Program-made: the position numbers and the translations under genes
Shown: piece by piece, positions 49,070 through 59,940 of the stretch
How the letters are laid out: the number at the start of each line of letters is the position of its first letter
Numbering within the stretch: position 1 is the stretch's first letter
NCBI GenBank assembly: GCA_963555705.1
Contig: OY743179.1
Location: 25,112,192-25,176,191, forward strand
DNA: 64,000 nt
Source: Ligustrum vulgare
Taxonomy: Eukaryota; Streptophyta; Magnoliopsida; Lamiales; Oleaceae
Reading direction: 5' to 3'
Notes under the pieces: generated by a model
The model's input: the letters and a program-made list of their open reading frames with translations, nothing else
Databases searched by the model: none
What the model was told of the DNA's origin: nothing

Positions 49070-50190
49070 TCTGATGATTCTTTTCACAGCAGCAACATGA
49101 GATTCCTTAGGTTTGGCTTGATATCTTGCACAAACTCCAACACTGAAGGATATATCTGGCCTACTGGCAGTAAGGTACAAAAGACTTCTAATCATGCTTC
49201 TGTAAAGAGATGGATCTACATCCTTACCACTGTCATCCTTTAAGAGTTTTAGAGTAGTCGCCATGGGAGTTCTCATTGCTTTTGCATCTTCAAGTCCAAA
49301 TTTCTTCACCAGATTTTTTGCGTACTTTGCTTGAGATATGAATATGCCAGATTCATCCTGCTGTACCTGCAAACCAAGGAAAAAGGTTAGCTCACCAACC
49401 ATACTCATTTCAAATTCTCTTTTCATTGTATTTATAAATTCATTAATTTTGGATTTAGATGTAGACCCAAATACTATGTCATCAACATATATTTGAGCTA
49501 CAGTTAGTCCAGGATTTAGATGCTTAATGAAAAGAATTTTATCAGTTCCTCCCCTTTTGTATCCATTGCTTAGCAAGAATGATGTGAGCCTTTCATACCA
49601 AGCTCTGCGGGCTTGTTTCAACCCATACAACGCCTTTTTGAGTCTAAAGACATAATCCGGGTGAGATGGATCTGTGAAACCTTGAGGCTGTTCCACATAG
49701 GCTTCCTCATTGAGCACACCATTCAGAAAGGCACTTTTGACATCCATCTGAAAGAGTCTGAAGTTGATGTAGCAGGACACGGCTAACAACAGCCTGATGG
49801 ATTCTAGTCTGGCTACAGGAGCAAATGTCTCGTCAAAGTCTATCCCTTCAATCTGGGTATAGCCTTGAGCAACAAGTTTGGCTTTATTTCTTACCACATT
49901 TCCTTGTTCATTTGACTTATTCTTGAAGATCCATTTGGTTCCAATTACATTTCCTTCTTTAGGACGTGGAACCAGCTCCCAGACATTGTTTCTTTCAAAT
50001 GGTTAAGTTCCTCCTGCATAGCCTGTACCCAGTGTTCATATGTCAAAGCTTCTTTGACATTTTTTGGCTCGATTTGAGACATATGACATATGTTACCCAT
50101 CTCAGCAAATTTTCTTCTGGTCACATTTTTCTTAGACATATCAGTGAGAATGTTATCAAGTGGATGTGCCTTTTGGATCCTAGCAGGTGG
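49070..50190 (-). pseudogene. Copia-3 reverse transcriptase
   Basis: Frame of 287 codons (49897-49037, the last part running into the inserted LTR) preceded by MSKKNVTRRKFAEMGNICH and ALTYEHWVQAMQEELNHLKE. Motifs: AKLVAQGYTQIEGIDFDETF, MDVKSAFLNG (first catalytic Asp), YGLKQARRAWYERL, IYVDDIVFGS (catalytic YVDD) and LGLQVQQDESGIFISQAKYA. A frame change lies near 49950. The RT itself reads well, so the element is younger than copia-1 and copia-2. It ends at the solo LTR B insertion. Confidence 0.92.
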
Positions 50191-50261
50191 TAGTCTCGAT
50201 GCTTCTGATTTAGCAATATCAGGTGTATTTGGATCATCAGATTCGTCTCGATCTACAGATA

Positions 50262-51794
50262 TTACTGGGTTCCCAGACTCATCCTGATCGATACTTCAGT
50301 ATCATTGAGACTTTCAGCTTGGTGCTGTTCTTCTTTTGATTTTTCAGTTCCAGCTTCTTCTTTTGGTGGAATTTCCAGTTGATCACCATCTGCTACCTGC
50401 AAATCCGAATTTAAACAATTAGTATCATCCACTTTCACATTAATTGACTCAAGAACAGTTTGAGTTCTTAGATTGAAAACTCGATAGGCCCTACTATTTT
50501 CAGTGTAACCCAAAAATATTCCATCATCTGATTTTGAGTCAAATTTTCTGAAGTGTTCTCTATCTTTCAAAATGTAGCATTTACTCCCAAAGGCATGAAA
50601 GTAATCAACCCTAGGTTTTCTACCTTTCCAAAATTCATATGCAGTTTGGTTTGTTCCAGATCTAATCACGACTCTATTAATAATATCACAAGCAGTGTTT
50701 ATGGCTTCTGCCCAAAATTTTGTGGGCAATTTGTTGCTATTCAGCATAACACGAGCCATCTCTTGTAGAGTTCTATTTTTCCTTTCCACCACTCCATTCT
50801 GTTGAGGAGTCTTTGGAGACGAGTACTCATTCTTGATCCCGAATTGGATACAAAAATCAGCAAACTCAGAGTTTTCAAATTCTCTCCCATGGTCACTTCT
50901 GATCCTTTTGACTCTTACCTGTTCATCTGCCTTTTCATTGTTCAATTTCTGAAAAAGATTAACAAAATTGTCAAAGGTATCAGATTTATCTCGAATAAAC
51001 ATGACCCTGGTGTATCTGGAGAAATCATCAACACATACATAAATATACCTCTTGCCACCAATACTTTCCTTTTGGATAGGACCCATCAAATCCATGTGAA
51101 TTAGTTCAAGTATGTGAGAGGTATTAATGGATGTACCTGGTTTATGTTGACTTTTGATTTGCTTACCCTTTTGACAATCACCACAGATTTCATCTGGAAT
51201 ATTGTTTATGCTGGGTAAGCCTCTCACAGCCTATATTCTGGTCAGCTTCATGAGATCATGGTAGCTTAGATGTCCTAATCTGTTATGCCACAGTTTATCA
51301 TTTTTGGTTTTAACAGAATTGCAAGTTTCGTGACTCTCAAGTGTATAACATTTATCTCTAGATCTAACTCCCTTAAATAAAACACTCTTTAACGGGTTAG
51401 ACTTCTTATCACAACTTAAAACCTTGCAATATTCTTTTGAAAACATGACAAGCAAGTTATCATCACACAATTGTCCTACACTGATCAAGTTTTCCTTAAG
51501 CCCTATAACATATAAGACATTACTTAATGTAGGCAATCCCTTAATGTTGATGATACCAGATCCATCTATCTTACCCTTTTGGCCATCACCAAATGTAACA
51601 GCACCTGTTTCGCCTTTTTCAAAATGTGTAAGTAGAGAGAGATCACATGTCATGTGTCTAGAACAACTACTATCAAAATACCATGTGTTAGGGATCAAAG
51701 CACTCAAAGACAATTGCACTACATAAGCATTCATTCGAATTTTCTTCTCTTGTCTAGAAACAAGTCTTCTTTTGTGTGAATTGATTAACTTCAA
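50262..51794 (-). pseudogene. Copia-3 protease end and integrase
   Basis: Two long frames in sequence. 51794-51231: copia protease-type TWYFDSSCSRHMTCDLSLL (usual catalytic Asp-Ser-Gly now DSS) and GAG-pre-integrase KLWHNRLGHLSYHDLMKLTR. 51227-50262: zinc-binding CGDCQKGKQIKSQH, the core HMDLMGPIQKESIGGKRYIY, RIRSDHGREFENSEF, and the catalytic Glu in QQNGVVERKNRTL, then PTKFWAEAINTACDIINRV. The D, D and E residues are all present. Only a stop between the two frames breaks the reading. Confidence 0.92.
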
Positions 51795-53420
51795 GTACTC
51801 ATGACACCTAAATACACCATGACCAGATTTAACACAAAAATTACAGAATACCTAGAAAACAGATGTATCCTGCCGATTCTATCGAGGTTGAAATTTCCTG
51901 CCGTTCTGATGGACAGACTCATCTGGCTTGTACAGATTCGACTGAAATTGTCGTCTTGCATAGTTCCTGGTTGGATGTGAGCTTTGAGTCCTAGCCGCAT
52001 TGTATTGATGATGATGAGAGGTAGATGCATCTGTATGATTTTTATTCTATTCCATGTACCTGTATCCAGATTCTCTTACAAAGTTTATTTTATGGTCATG
52101 ATTTTTACCTTTACCTTCATATCCAAGACCAGTTTTTAAGCTGACAGGTCTGCCACTGTTCAGGATTTCATCAAGCTGGACGGATCTACGTGCCAACTTC
52201 TTGATTTTGTCTTGTGCGTTAACAAGTTCTGAACTTAACCTGCTTACCTCATTTTGTTCATCATCTAAGACTGCAGATAAGTTGTCCAGTTGACGTTCCC
52301 TGCTGTGCTCAGCGAAGGCCTACCACAGTTGAATCTTCTCTTCTGCATCTTGAAGTTCCTTCCTCAAGTTTTCAGTATTTGATCTGGATTTATCTGCATA
52401 AGAAGAGTTACCAGATTCAGCGCCGACAGCTGTACAACAGTAAAGGTAGTTACCTGATTTTCAGAATTGTTGCTGTCTGATTCAGATTCAGATTCATCTG
52501 AGTCTCCATCACTCCATGTAACATTCATGACCTTCCTTCCCTTGGCATTCTTTTGAGTATTAGGACAATCAGCTGCAAGGTGTCCATATCCTTCACATTC
52601 TCTACATTGGATTCGACTCCTAGGCTTCCCTTCAGACGTCTTGGCATTATTCTTTGGATAGAAATTATTTTTCTTCCATTGTTTTTGTGGTTTTTGATTC
52701 TGGCCTTGAAGATTTGTGGACCTTTATTTTTGTTTGCCCTTGAGGAACCTTTTAAATTGTCTGGTGAGAAGTACGAAATTTTCATCTTCGTCAGTCTCGC
52801 CAGAGTCGTCTGGGTTCGCACTGTTCGTCTTGAAAGCAATCCCTGGTGATTTGTCTTTCTTTCTTCGAGCCAGATTTAACTCATAGGTCATCAATGACCC
52901 TACAAGTTCCTCAACTCGCATGGTTGAAAGATCCTTGTTTTCTTCAATTGCTGTCACTTTTGCATGGAACCTGTCTGGTAAAGATCTAAGGATCTTTTGT
53001 ACAATTTGCTCATTTGAGTAGGTTTTCCCATGTGCTTCAGCTGAGTTGGTGAGATCACTTAATCTGGCATAGAAGCTTTTGAAGTCTTCTTTCTCTTCCA
53101 TAGATAATTGTTCAAATTCTAAAGTGATCATCTGCAGCTTGGAGGTTTTGACAGCATTGGTTCCTTCGTTTGCTATCCTCAAAGCATCCCATGCTTCCTT
53201 GGCCGTCCTTAAGGAGGAGATGATTCTGAATTGACCTGGATCAACCAAAGAAACAATAGCATTAAGTGCCTTAAAATTCCAATTTGCATCAGCTAGTTCA
53301 TCTGCAGTATATGCACTTCTAGCTACAGCTGTAACAACACCTCCAGCAGTGACAGTGGGTGCTGTGTAACCTTCAAGAACAGAAGTCCAACAACGTTATT
53401 TTCATACAGATTTTCCAATA
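51795..53420 (-). pseudogene. Copia-3 gag with zinc knuckle
   Basis: VSLVDPGQFRIISSLRTAKE and AWDALRIANEGTN open the UBN2-type gag. IVQKILRSLPDRFHAKVTAI and LVGSLMTYELNLARRKKDKS follow. A CX2CX4HX4C knuckle (CRECEGYGHLAADC) is read in another frame near 52600, and an acidic tail (WSDGDSDESESESDSNNSEN) near 52490. Frame changes near 52724 and several stops between 52400 and 51800 break it. In an intact element gag forms the particle and binds the RNA. Confidence 0.88.
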
Positions 53421-53510
53421 TGCATAGTTACTACTAGTTAACAAAGGTGGCCTAAGAGATGCAGAGTTTTCCATTTAGACAACCAGATCCCACTTTCTAG
53501 AAGTGAACCC

Positions 53511-53522
53511 GCTCTGATACCA
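53511..53522 (-). other. Copia-3 primer binding site, tRNA-iMet
   Basis: The minus strand reads TGGTATCAGAGC, two bases after the CA end of the 5' LTR. Confidence 0.93.
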
Positions 53523-53524
53523 AT

Positions 53525-53981
53525 TGAAAATTTAAGTTGTCTAAATTTTATAAACAGACTGTCACAGATGTGTCTGGACAGTAACCAGTTAACAGTAAAT
53601 TTGTTAAGTTCTGTTTAGCGCAGTACCAGATGAATCTTGCTTAGGCAGATTCGTCTGAATAGTAAAACGTAAACAATCAGAATAAATTGTGCGGAATTAT
53701 AAATGGACAAGAAGACAATAATTTCAGCTTAACGTGGGAAAAATCCTAACAGGAAAAACCCACGGTTCGCATCCTGCGAACAAAATCAATCACTATATAA
53801 GGAAAGAGTTTATACAGATCAATCTAAACTACAGGATAAATCTACGCATAGATTTTATCAAACATCCAAGAAATAGATCACTCCCTGATCCTTCTGTGGC
53901 ATGTAATGTGAGCTGGCGTCCCACCACTCTTCAGTAGTTTTCTTTGAATCTGCAACACCTTTTCAGCAACCTCGAACTCCC
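53525..53981 (-). repeat. Truncated 5' LTR of copia-3
   Basis: Matches 40920-41375 closely, then stops abruptly after AACCTCGAACTCCC. The first ~1 kb of the LTR is missing and different GC-rich DNA follows. Confidence 0.9.
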
Positions 53982-53988
53982 TTTCTTT

Positions 53989-54045
53989 GTGGACCCCGCC
54001 CCCCATGTGAGGGGGTGTGTGGACCCCGCCCCCATGTGAGGGGGA
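53989..54045. repeat. GC-rich 28-30 bp tandem repeat
   Basis: Two units of GTGGACCCCGCCCCCATGTG with AGGGGG. Each unit is able to form a small hairpin (CCCCC to GGGGG). It abuts the truncated LTR end. Confidence 0.85.
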
Positions 54046-54792
54046 GGGACTTCACGCGGGGTGTGTAGTAAAACCCTAACTTGTTATTACAAAAAAGTTG
54101 TGATTGTGAAATATAAATAAATGACTTTTCTTATTTCCTACTTTTCCTAAGAATCGAAATCGAGAATTAAGAATCAATTGCGTATGCAAATGGTTCTTGA
54201 TTCTTGAATTGAAACTATAGATACCTAATTTGTCATTTTTCATAAGTTTTTAATTTTTTACAATTTATTCACCCTAGTCTATGACATGAAAGGAGACGAC
54301 GTGATGGAAAGAAAAGTTGACAATATTGATTATTTTGCTTATTATAGGAATAAATTTATGTTATTTTTAGAATTTTTAAAAATATAGTAATCCTATTGTT
54401 GGTTTCTAATTTTTGATTTGTTCTTATGGTATGTAATTTAGTATTTAGGCTCTTTTATAATACTGGACTGGATGGATGCTATTTAGTGACATAATTTACG
54501 AGATATTAAATGCTATTTAATGACATATATTTACGGTGAATTAAAAAAGTATTGAAATATGTATTTGTTGCATATTTTTATTTATTTTATTTGTGTTCGA
54601 TATCAGGAAAATAATTTGTATTATCATCTTGCATTTACTTTATTTTATTTTTAAATTATGGATGGAGCCAGCCCGATTCGAGATTGCCAATCCGGATTCG
54701 GATTTAGTTTCTGAATAATTTCATTGGCGAAATTTCCAAAATGTAGTGAGTGATTCTCGATAATATCTTAACAAATTTGCCATCATCCAAGC
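54046..54792. other. Intergenic AT-rich DNA, no gene seen
   Basis: No coding or repeat signal I can support. Confidence 0.6.
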
Positions 54793-54978
54793 CTATCGAT
54801 ACTAATAATATTAGAGGGACGTTCATTTTGAATATTTTAAAATGACATTGTGATTTGTCAATTTTTCAATGGATGATGAAGATGTACATTAAATAATGAA
54901 GTCATCTCCTAATGAAAGAATGACATCACTTTAAAATGTTCAAAATTAATATTTTTATAGAATTACTCTATCGATACT
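54793..54978. mobile_element. Mutator-like MITE with 11-bp direct repeats
   Basis: The element proper is 54804-54967 (164 bp). Its two ends form an inverted repeat of about 45 bp that aligns without gaps at roughly 70%, best in ATTTTGAA(T/C)ATTTTAAA. Perfect 11-bp CTATCGATACT copies flank it (54793-54803, 54968-54978), a size typical of Mutator-like insertions. No coding sequence. Confidence 0.8.
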
Positions 54979-57324
54979 CCCACGAGAGTATATGACCGTT
55001 TAAGTGTCACGCAAGTGGATGACCAAACCCAATCCCAATCCCAACCCTAATCTCCAAGTGACCGAAACCCGACTCCTCACGTACATTCTTATCTACATCT
55101 CCTGAAAGAAGTCGTTAAGAATCACAAGTGGGCCAAACCACTTTGCGGCCACCGTAGAGTACCTTCCACGTTGCACGTCCCAAGTCACAATCGTGTGTCC
55201 ATTGGCTTCAAAGGTTACGTGGTGGACGGTTTTTAGTTACGTGGCCATTTTGACTAAGACTTTCGTTAATTTTTCCCCTTTTTATCAGACACGTGAATGT
55301 CCCAAAATGAAGAAGGGGGGACAAGTTTGACGGACGACATTCATTCATGTAAAAAATCTAAAAGATTTTTTATGGGATTATTGTTAGCATGTATTTTTGG
55401 CAGCATTAACTTATATTTTAATAAAATTTAAAGTCAACATTTAATTTTTATAATCACAACTTTTTTGGGGTAAATATTTTTTTAATTACACATCTCATCA
55501 ATTTTTATCAAAATTTATTTTTTTATCAATAACAAACGGGGCTTAATTTTCTTTGAGTGGTGTTTTTGACTGGCTGGTAATAAAGATCAATCTCCTGGGG
55601 TTCTTTTTTTTTTTTTTTGTTTTCCTCATAAAGTTAAATTCTCATTTATTTGAACATTTTTTTACTTTTGGGCAACTTCAATACAATCGAGTTCAATACT
55701 TTTTCTTTTTTTGTTCGTAGAATCGAGTTCAATGCTTGATAATTCGTTATGACGTCTATATACATAGCACAAAATTTACATGCGCTGGCAAAGAGGCCAA
55801 GAGTTGGTTGGTGAAGTGAGTAATTCCTGATGGATGCACCCTTTGAAATTAAAAAAAAAAAGAAAAGGTTGAACACCCAATTTAGATGCCTTCATTGCCC
55901 CCGTTTTAGGGATTGATGGAGAATCTAAATCGTAGGTTAGGCCCGAGCTAGTTAAGATTTGAGTAACGCACATTGAACTAATAAAATATCTAACAAATTC
56001 GAACATTTGATAATTCGAACTTACGATTTCTGCATTAACAACTTTGGTGGATAGAAGAACGTTGGCCCACTGTGAGAACAAAGTCAAAAGTGTCAACATA
56101 AAAAAAGTCACTGTTTATAAAAGGACGTTGGAGTAAAGCATTAAACTTCAAAAATCATGACTTTAGGGGCTAAACCCTCAACTTTTCTTCCTTCGGATAT
56201 TCAAACTTCATTGGATACTTTTTTGAAAAACTTGTTTATAGAAGAACGTTGTTGTACCGCTTTCCAACTTTAAAGGAATCCTTTCATTATTATTTCGTGT
56301 TTGAATCTCGGCTTTTGATCTTTTGATCGGAAAAGGTTGGACGCCAACCTTAAGCTCCCCCATCGTCTCTATCTTAGAGATTGGTAGGGGATGTAAATCG
56401 CTGATTATGCCCTAAATTGACTAGGGTTTGAATACTATTTACTGAATTGGTAAAGTATCTAGTAAAATTCGAATATGTGACAACTGCATTGTCAACGTTT
56501 ATGAATCTCCAATCTTTGTCAATTGGGACGTATCCTGAGGGCTTCGACTTTCAGTCTTTGTATATGTAACACGTTGATTAACCATTTAAATCAATATCTC
56601 AATTCTTAATTAGCTAGTGTCTGATAGATATTTCTATTTCTATGAAATGTTAACCGATTGATAACTAACTTTTGGTCAAGTGGCATTTTTAGTTGTACTA
56701 TCTTTTTGTTGCCAATCCCAATCGTTTAGTTGGCATTCCAATGGATTTTTTTATGAAGTTGAACAAAATTCTCACACTAAAACCTTTTTTTTTAAAGAAA
56801 TTGGCCAAAGTAACACAAATTATGTCTTTTCTATAAATTCAATTTAACTCGAGGAGGAGGATTCTCGAGAATTTCTATATTTTCATCTCAATCCAAGGAG
56901 GATGATTTTCTTAATCATAAGCTCCTTTTCAACTAACATGCCTAATTTTTTTAGCGTAATATCAAGATAGAATATATCACTTTTCAACTTTATGTAATTT
57001 TTTAAATCTAGCATCTTTTCTAACTAACATTAATAATTTTCTTTTTCGTATATCAAAGATAGAAGCAATCGCCTCGCACCATTGAAGAAGAACATATATT
57101 GTGGCGATTTTTCATTTAAAACTTTTCTTCGTTTCCCTCCTCACTATCTTCATTAGGGAATATGATTAACAATTGTATACTTTTAAATTTCGGGGGGCAA
57201 AAATAGAGGCAAATCAAGATCTTGTTTGGAAAATGAAAATTTCATTACTGATTCTAAGCTCGTTTACAAGAGATTATTACATTGAACACAACACTAAATC
57301 ATACCAGTCGTACCAAGATGTACA
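54979..57324. other. Intergenic region 3' of the HD-Zip gene
   Basis: No gene found. 55865-56060 and 56330-56510 are diverged direct copies (shared AAAAGGTTG(G/A)AC, TAGGGATTG-like and AAATTCGAA(C/T)ATNTGA segments), with ATAGAAGAACGTTG repeated at 56050 and 56238. The last ~150 bp should include the gene's 3' UTR. Confidence 0.55.
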
Positions 57325-59434
57325 CTACTCAATAACAGGCCATAACCAAGTGGCCTGATATTCAACTGGGAATCTCAAATTGCTTGAATTAAGTTGTAAA
57401 TCATCATCACATTCATCTTCAAGTCTGGCGAAGCACGGCTGGAACATAAGGCTCCTGCTCAGGTTGTTTTCTTCGTCTTGAGAGAATTCTGAGTCAAAAA
57501 TATGCGAAGAATCAGATGGCTCTAAGAACGAGGAACGAGTCCCATTCGCATAATGTGGGCTATACGAATAAAAAACATCAGTTTTTGCACAAGTTGCATC
57601 CTCTTGTTTACAAATCACCATGGGTATATTTGATGGTTTTGGTGAGACACAACTGGGAAGTAGTTTGTTTTGATCTGAGCCTACTTTCAATGGGCTTGTG
57701 GGATCACATGGCTCTGATTTTGGCTTCCCTTTCTCTCTTTGAAGCAACTTATCTTTGAGCAAATCAACCTAGAAATGACAAAGGCTGAGCAGTTAGATAA
57801 GAAACAAGGGTTCTTCTATGGGTACCACAGGGTTTACCACCCCCCTTTTTTGGGGGGCCAACCCATCCCATTGTGTGGGGAAGTAACGCAGGAGAGGAAA
57901 TTGAATAATACTATTTGAATATCTAAATTTACCACCCCATGTGCCACCTTCCTCACTTAGAGAGTGTGGGGCCTTATGTATTTATTAGCGGTTTCAACCC
58001 CTATGTGAGCGGAGTGACAAATAGGGTGGTATCCTGTGTGTTCAAATAGTAGCATACAGTTTTTGTAAATGACTAGGAACTCAAGACTCGTATTTCTCGG
58101 ATACTATGTTAAACCACACCACGTATTATGACAAAACAAATAGAATACCTCTATTCTCAGTTTCTCAGTCTCTTCGAAGAGGCTATCGTGATCAGCCTTA
58201 AGTTTGTCATAAGTAGCTTTCAAAGAATCGTAGTCCTCCTCTAGCTGCTTGGTTTTGTACCTGGCTCTCCTATTTTGATACCATATTGCAACTTGTCTAG
58301 GCTGCAAACCAATTTCTTTTGCAAGCTGAATCTTTCTCTCGGGTTCAAGCTTGTTTTCAACCTTGAAACTCTTCTCGAGAAATCGTGCTTGATCAGGAAA
58401 AAGTCGCCTTTTCTTCTCCAGTTTGCGAAAGCATCCATCGAAATCCTTACTGTCATTTTCTTTTTTGTCAAAAAATGGCTTATCTGTCAAGTTTTCTCCA
58501 CGATAGTCTTCGAAATTAAGAACGGGTGTAGAGCCTGAAACATATGCACACACACATCAATTTTTTTTTTTTATTTTTTAAATTTACGAGGGAACCCGCT
58601 GCCGTTACCCACTGCGTGGGCACTTGAACTGACGCAATAGCTTGCAAATCATGCCGGTTAAGTAAATCGCACTAGGCAAGTCCGGTGTGACAGGTTCGAC
58701 TGAGAAAGTATTGGTAGAAGGAATCAAAATCGTGATCAACGCTCCTCGCTCACCTACTCTACAAACTCAGCCATCCCACGAGGGGTATGCACACACACAT
58801 CATCATTCATTGAATTCTTTAAATGACATATTTTCTATTTTAATTTGCAGATTCGCAAACTAAACATCTCCAAGCATGTTGGACTTTACTGCTTTCTGAT
58901 CATACAATACTTATTTTTCCAATCTCAGTATCTAAAGCACAAGAATGTGTTCTGTTATGCTTAAAAGTTACTTCTCCGAAAAAAGTAATTATGAGAAAAC
59001 ATAAAAGTTACTTTTCAACACAACAGAACAGACATGCTCTGTCCTCCAACGATGAATATTAGCATTTCTGTCAAACATTATATAATACAGTGCCTATACC
59101 AGTAAAAATTGATCCCATAAGATAAATCATCATAAGCAACAATTTATCACAGAATTCTCAAATAATATTTTGATCCCCAATCAAAATAATCATATAGACA
59201 TGCTAAATGAAACTTAAAAAAAAAAAAAAAAATGGAAATTTCAAGATAATTATGCAGACTGCAGAGCATTTTACATATTACGATCCACAAGTAAAAAGTA
59301 AGGTAATTACCATGAAAAGAAGGGGAAGAACTGGGAATCCATAGAGAATCATCCGAAGAACAAGGAAGTTTTTCATTTTTAAGCAGAACAGAAGTCATTT
59401 CGTAACTGTCAAACACCATCCCACCACTCTCCAT
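57325..59434 (-). CDS. Homeodomain-leucine zipper class I transcription factor, 3 exons
   Basis: Coding exons on the minus strand: 59434-59311, 58534-58149 and 57768-57325, all with GT/AG introns, giving 317 aa. The start is the first ATG (MESGGMVFDSYEM). The homeodomain spans about residues 81-138 (KKRRLFPDQARFLEKSF to RRARYKTKQ). The adjoining zipper has leucines every seven residues from L139 to L174. The C-terminal QATWLWPVIE resembles the aromatic activation motif of class I members. The family binds CAATNATTG-type sites as dimers in the nucleus and acts in development and stress responses. Oddities: WYQNRRARY in the recognition helix, where the family normally has WFQNRRARW. Phe49 of the homeodomain is Tyr127 here and Trp56 is Tyr134. 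Introns carry a SINE and a MITE-like element. Closest known type seems to be the HAT5/ATHB54 side of class I; that is a recollection, not a search result. Confidence 0.93.
57821..58045. mobile_element. MITE-like element in HD-Zip intron 2
   Basis: Imperfect inverted ends (CACAGGGTTTACCACCCCC at 57826 and the inverse of GGGTGGTATCCTGTG ending at 58038) enclose about 213 bp that include two more ACCACCCC-type motifs. No clear target duplication, so the superfamily is not assigned. Lies fully within the 380 bp intron and makes up over half of it. Confidence 0.6.
58543..58802 (-). mobile_element. tRNA-derived SINE in HD-Zip intron 1
   Basis: The SINE is 58560-58785 and is on the minus strand, the same direction as the gene. 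Head GATGGCTGAGTTTGTAGAGT is tRNA-like (A box). The middle carries CGGACTTGCCTAGTGCG and CAAGCTATTGCG and the 3' part GGTAACGGCAGCGGGTTCCC, blocks I recall from plant SINEs. An A-rich tail (T run at 58561-58571) ends it. Perfect 17-bp target duplications, TATGCACACACACATCA, lie at 58543-58559 and 58786-58802. The exact head position is good to a few bases. Confidence 0.9.
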
Positions 59435-59779
59435 AGCTTTACTCTGTTGTGTAAACCCTTTTTAATGATTTTTTATTTTGATTTTTTTGTGGGCGCTGAA
59501 AAAAGTAGCATGATTTTAAAGAATTTCAAGGCCTGTGACGAAAGAAAGTAATGATGATGAGCTTAATGTTTATGTGGGAGTACCATCAGTCACCAGTGAC
59601 AGAGAAGGGTAGAAACAAAAGAAAGAGAAATCTGTTGAAATTTGAGTGAAGAAAACTATGGGTTTAATTTTAAAGAGTGAGTCTTCTATGGGACGGGGAG
59701 CTGGTGGGGCATTCATTATAAGGAGCTGAGTGCAAGGAGAGTTTCGTGTAGGATTGCAACATATTGATACGTTACTATA
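59435..59779 (-). promoter_or_regulatory. 5' flank and probable 5' UTR/promoter of the HD-Zip gene
   Basis: Assigned by position only. No TATA box or other element is strong enough to name. Purine/pyrimidine-rich stretch at 59600-59680. Confidence 0.4.
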
Positions 59780-59940
59780 GCCCTTGTTTGGTTCCTTTTT
59801 TTTAAAATACTCAATCTCAATCGTTCATTTTAATCAAGTTTACTATATTTTGACTTTTCAAACATTTTTAACCACACATTCTCCTAAAAATACTATTCAA
59901 AACCACATTATTTCTCAAATAATCGGGACCAAACTGGGCC
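59780..59940. mobile_element. Short MITE-like element, Tourist-type ends
   Basis: GCCCTTGTTTGGTTCC at the left and the inverse of GGGACCAAACTGGGCC at the right form a 16-bp imperfect inverted repeat around 161 bp. The ends resemble PIF/Harbinger (Tourist) MITEs. A target duplication is not clear. Lies about 350 bp upstream of the HD-Zip start codon. Confidence 0.6.

Larger units (their letters stand above)
45773..49074 (+). mobile_element. Solo LTR B (same family as solo LTR A), plus orientation
   Basis: The LTR is 45778-49069 (3292 bp), from TGTAGCGCCCCGAGTTCC to GGGTCGCTATA, with a perfect 5-bp target duplication TCTGA. The copia RNase H frame resumes exactly across it. Shared blocks with solo LTR A include CGTACGCTTCGTCT, CGACGAGTGCAAAGTTGAGC and GACGAATCCGTCGCG (opposite orientation). 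No coding domain. The same junction can also be read as TAGCG ends with a 9-bp duplication TATCTGATG (see findings). Confidence 0.75.
40920..53981 (-). mobile_element. Copia-3, SIRE/Maximus-like Ty1/copia element, minus strand
   Basis: About 9.8 kb without the inserted solo LTR. Minus-strand order: 5' LTR (right, truncated), tRNA-iMet primer site, gag, integrase, RT, RNase H, an extra ORF, polypurine tract, 3' LTR (left, complete, 1514 bp). Long size, long LTR and an extra ORF between pol and the 3' LTR fit the SIRE/Maximus lineage; lineage is inferred. The integrase and RT frames are long and fairly intact. Confidence 0.9.
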
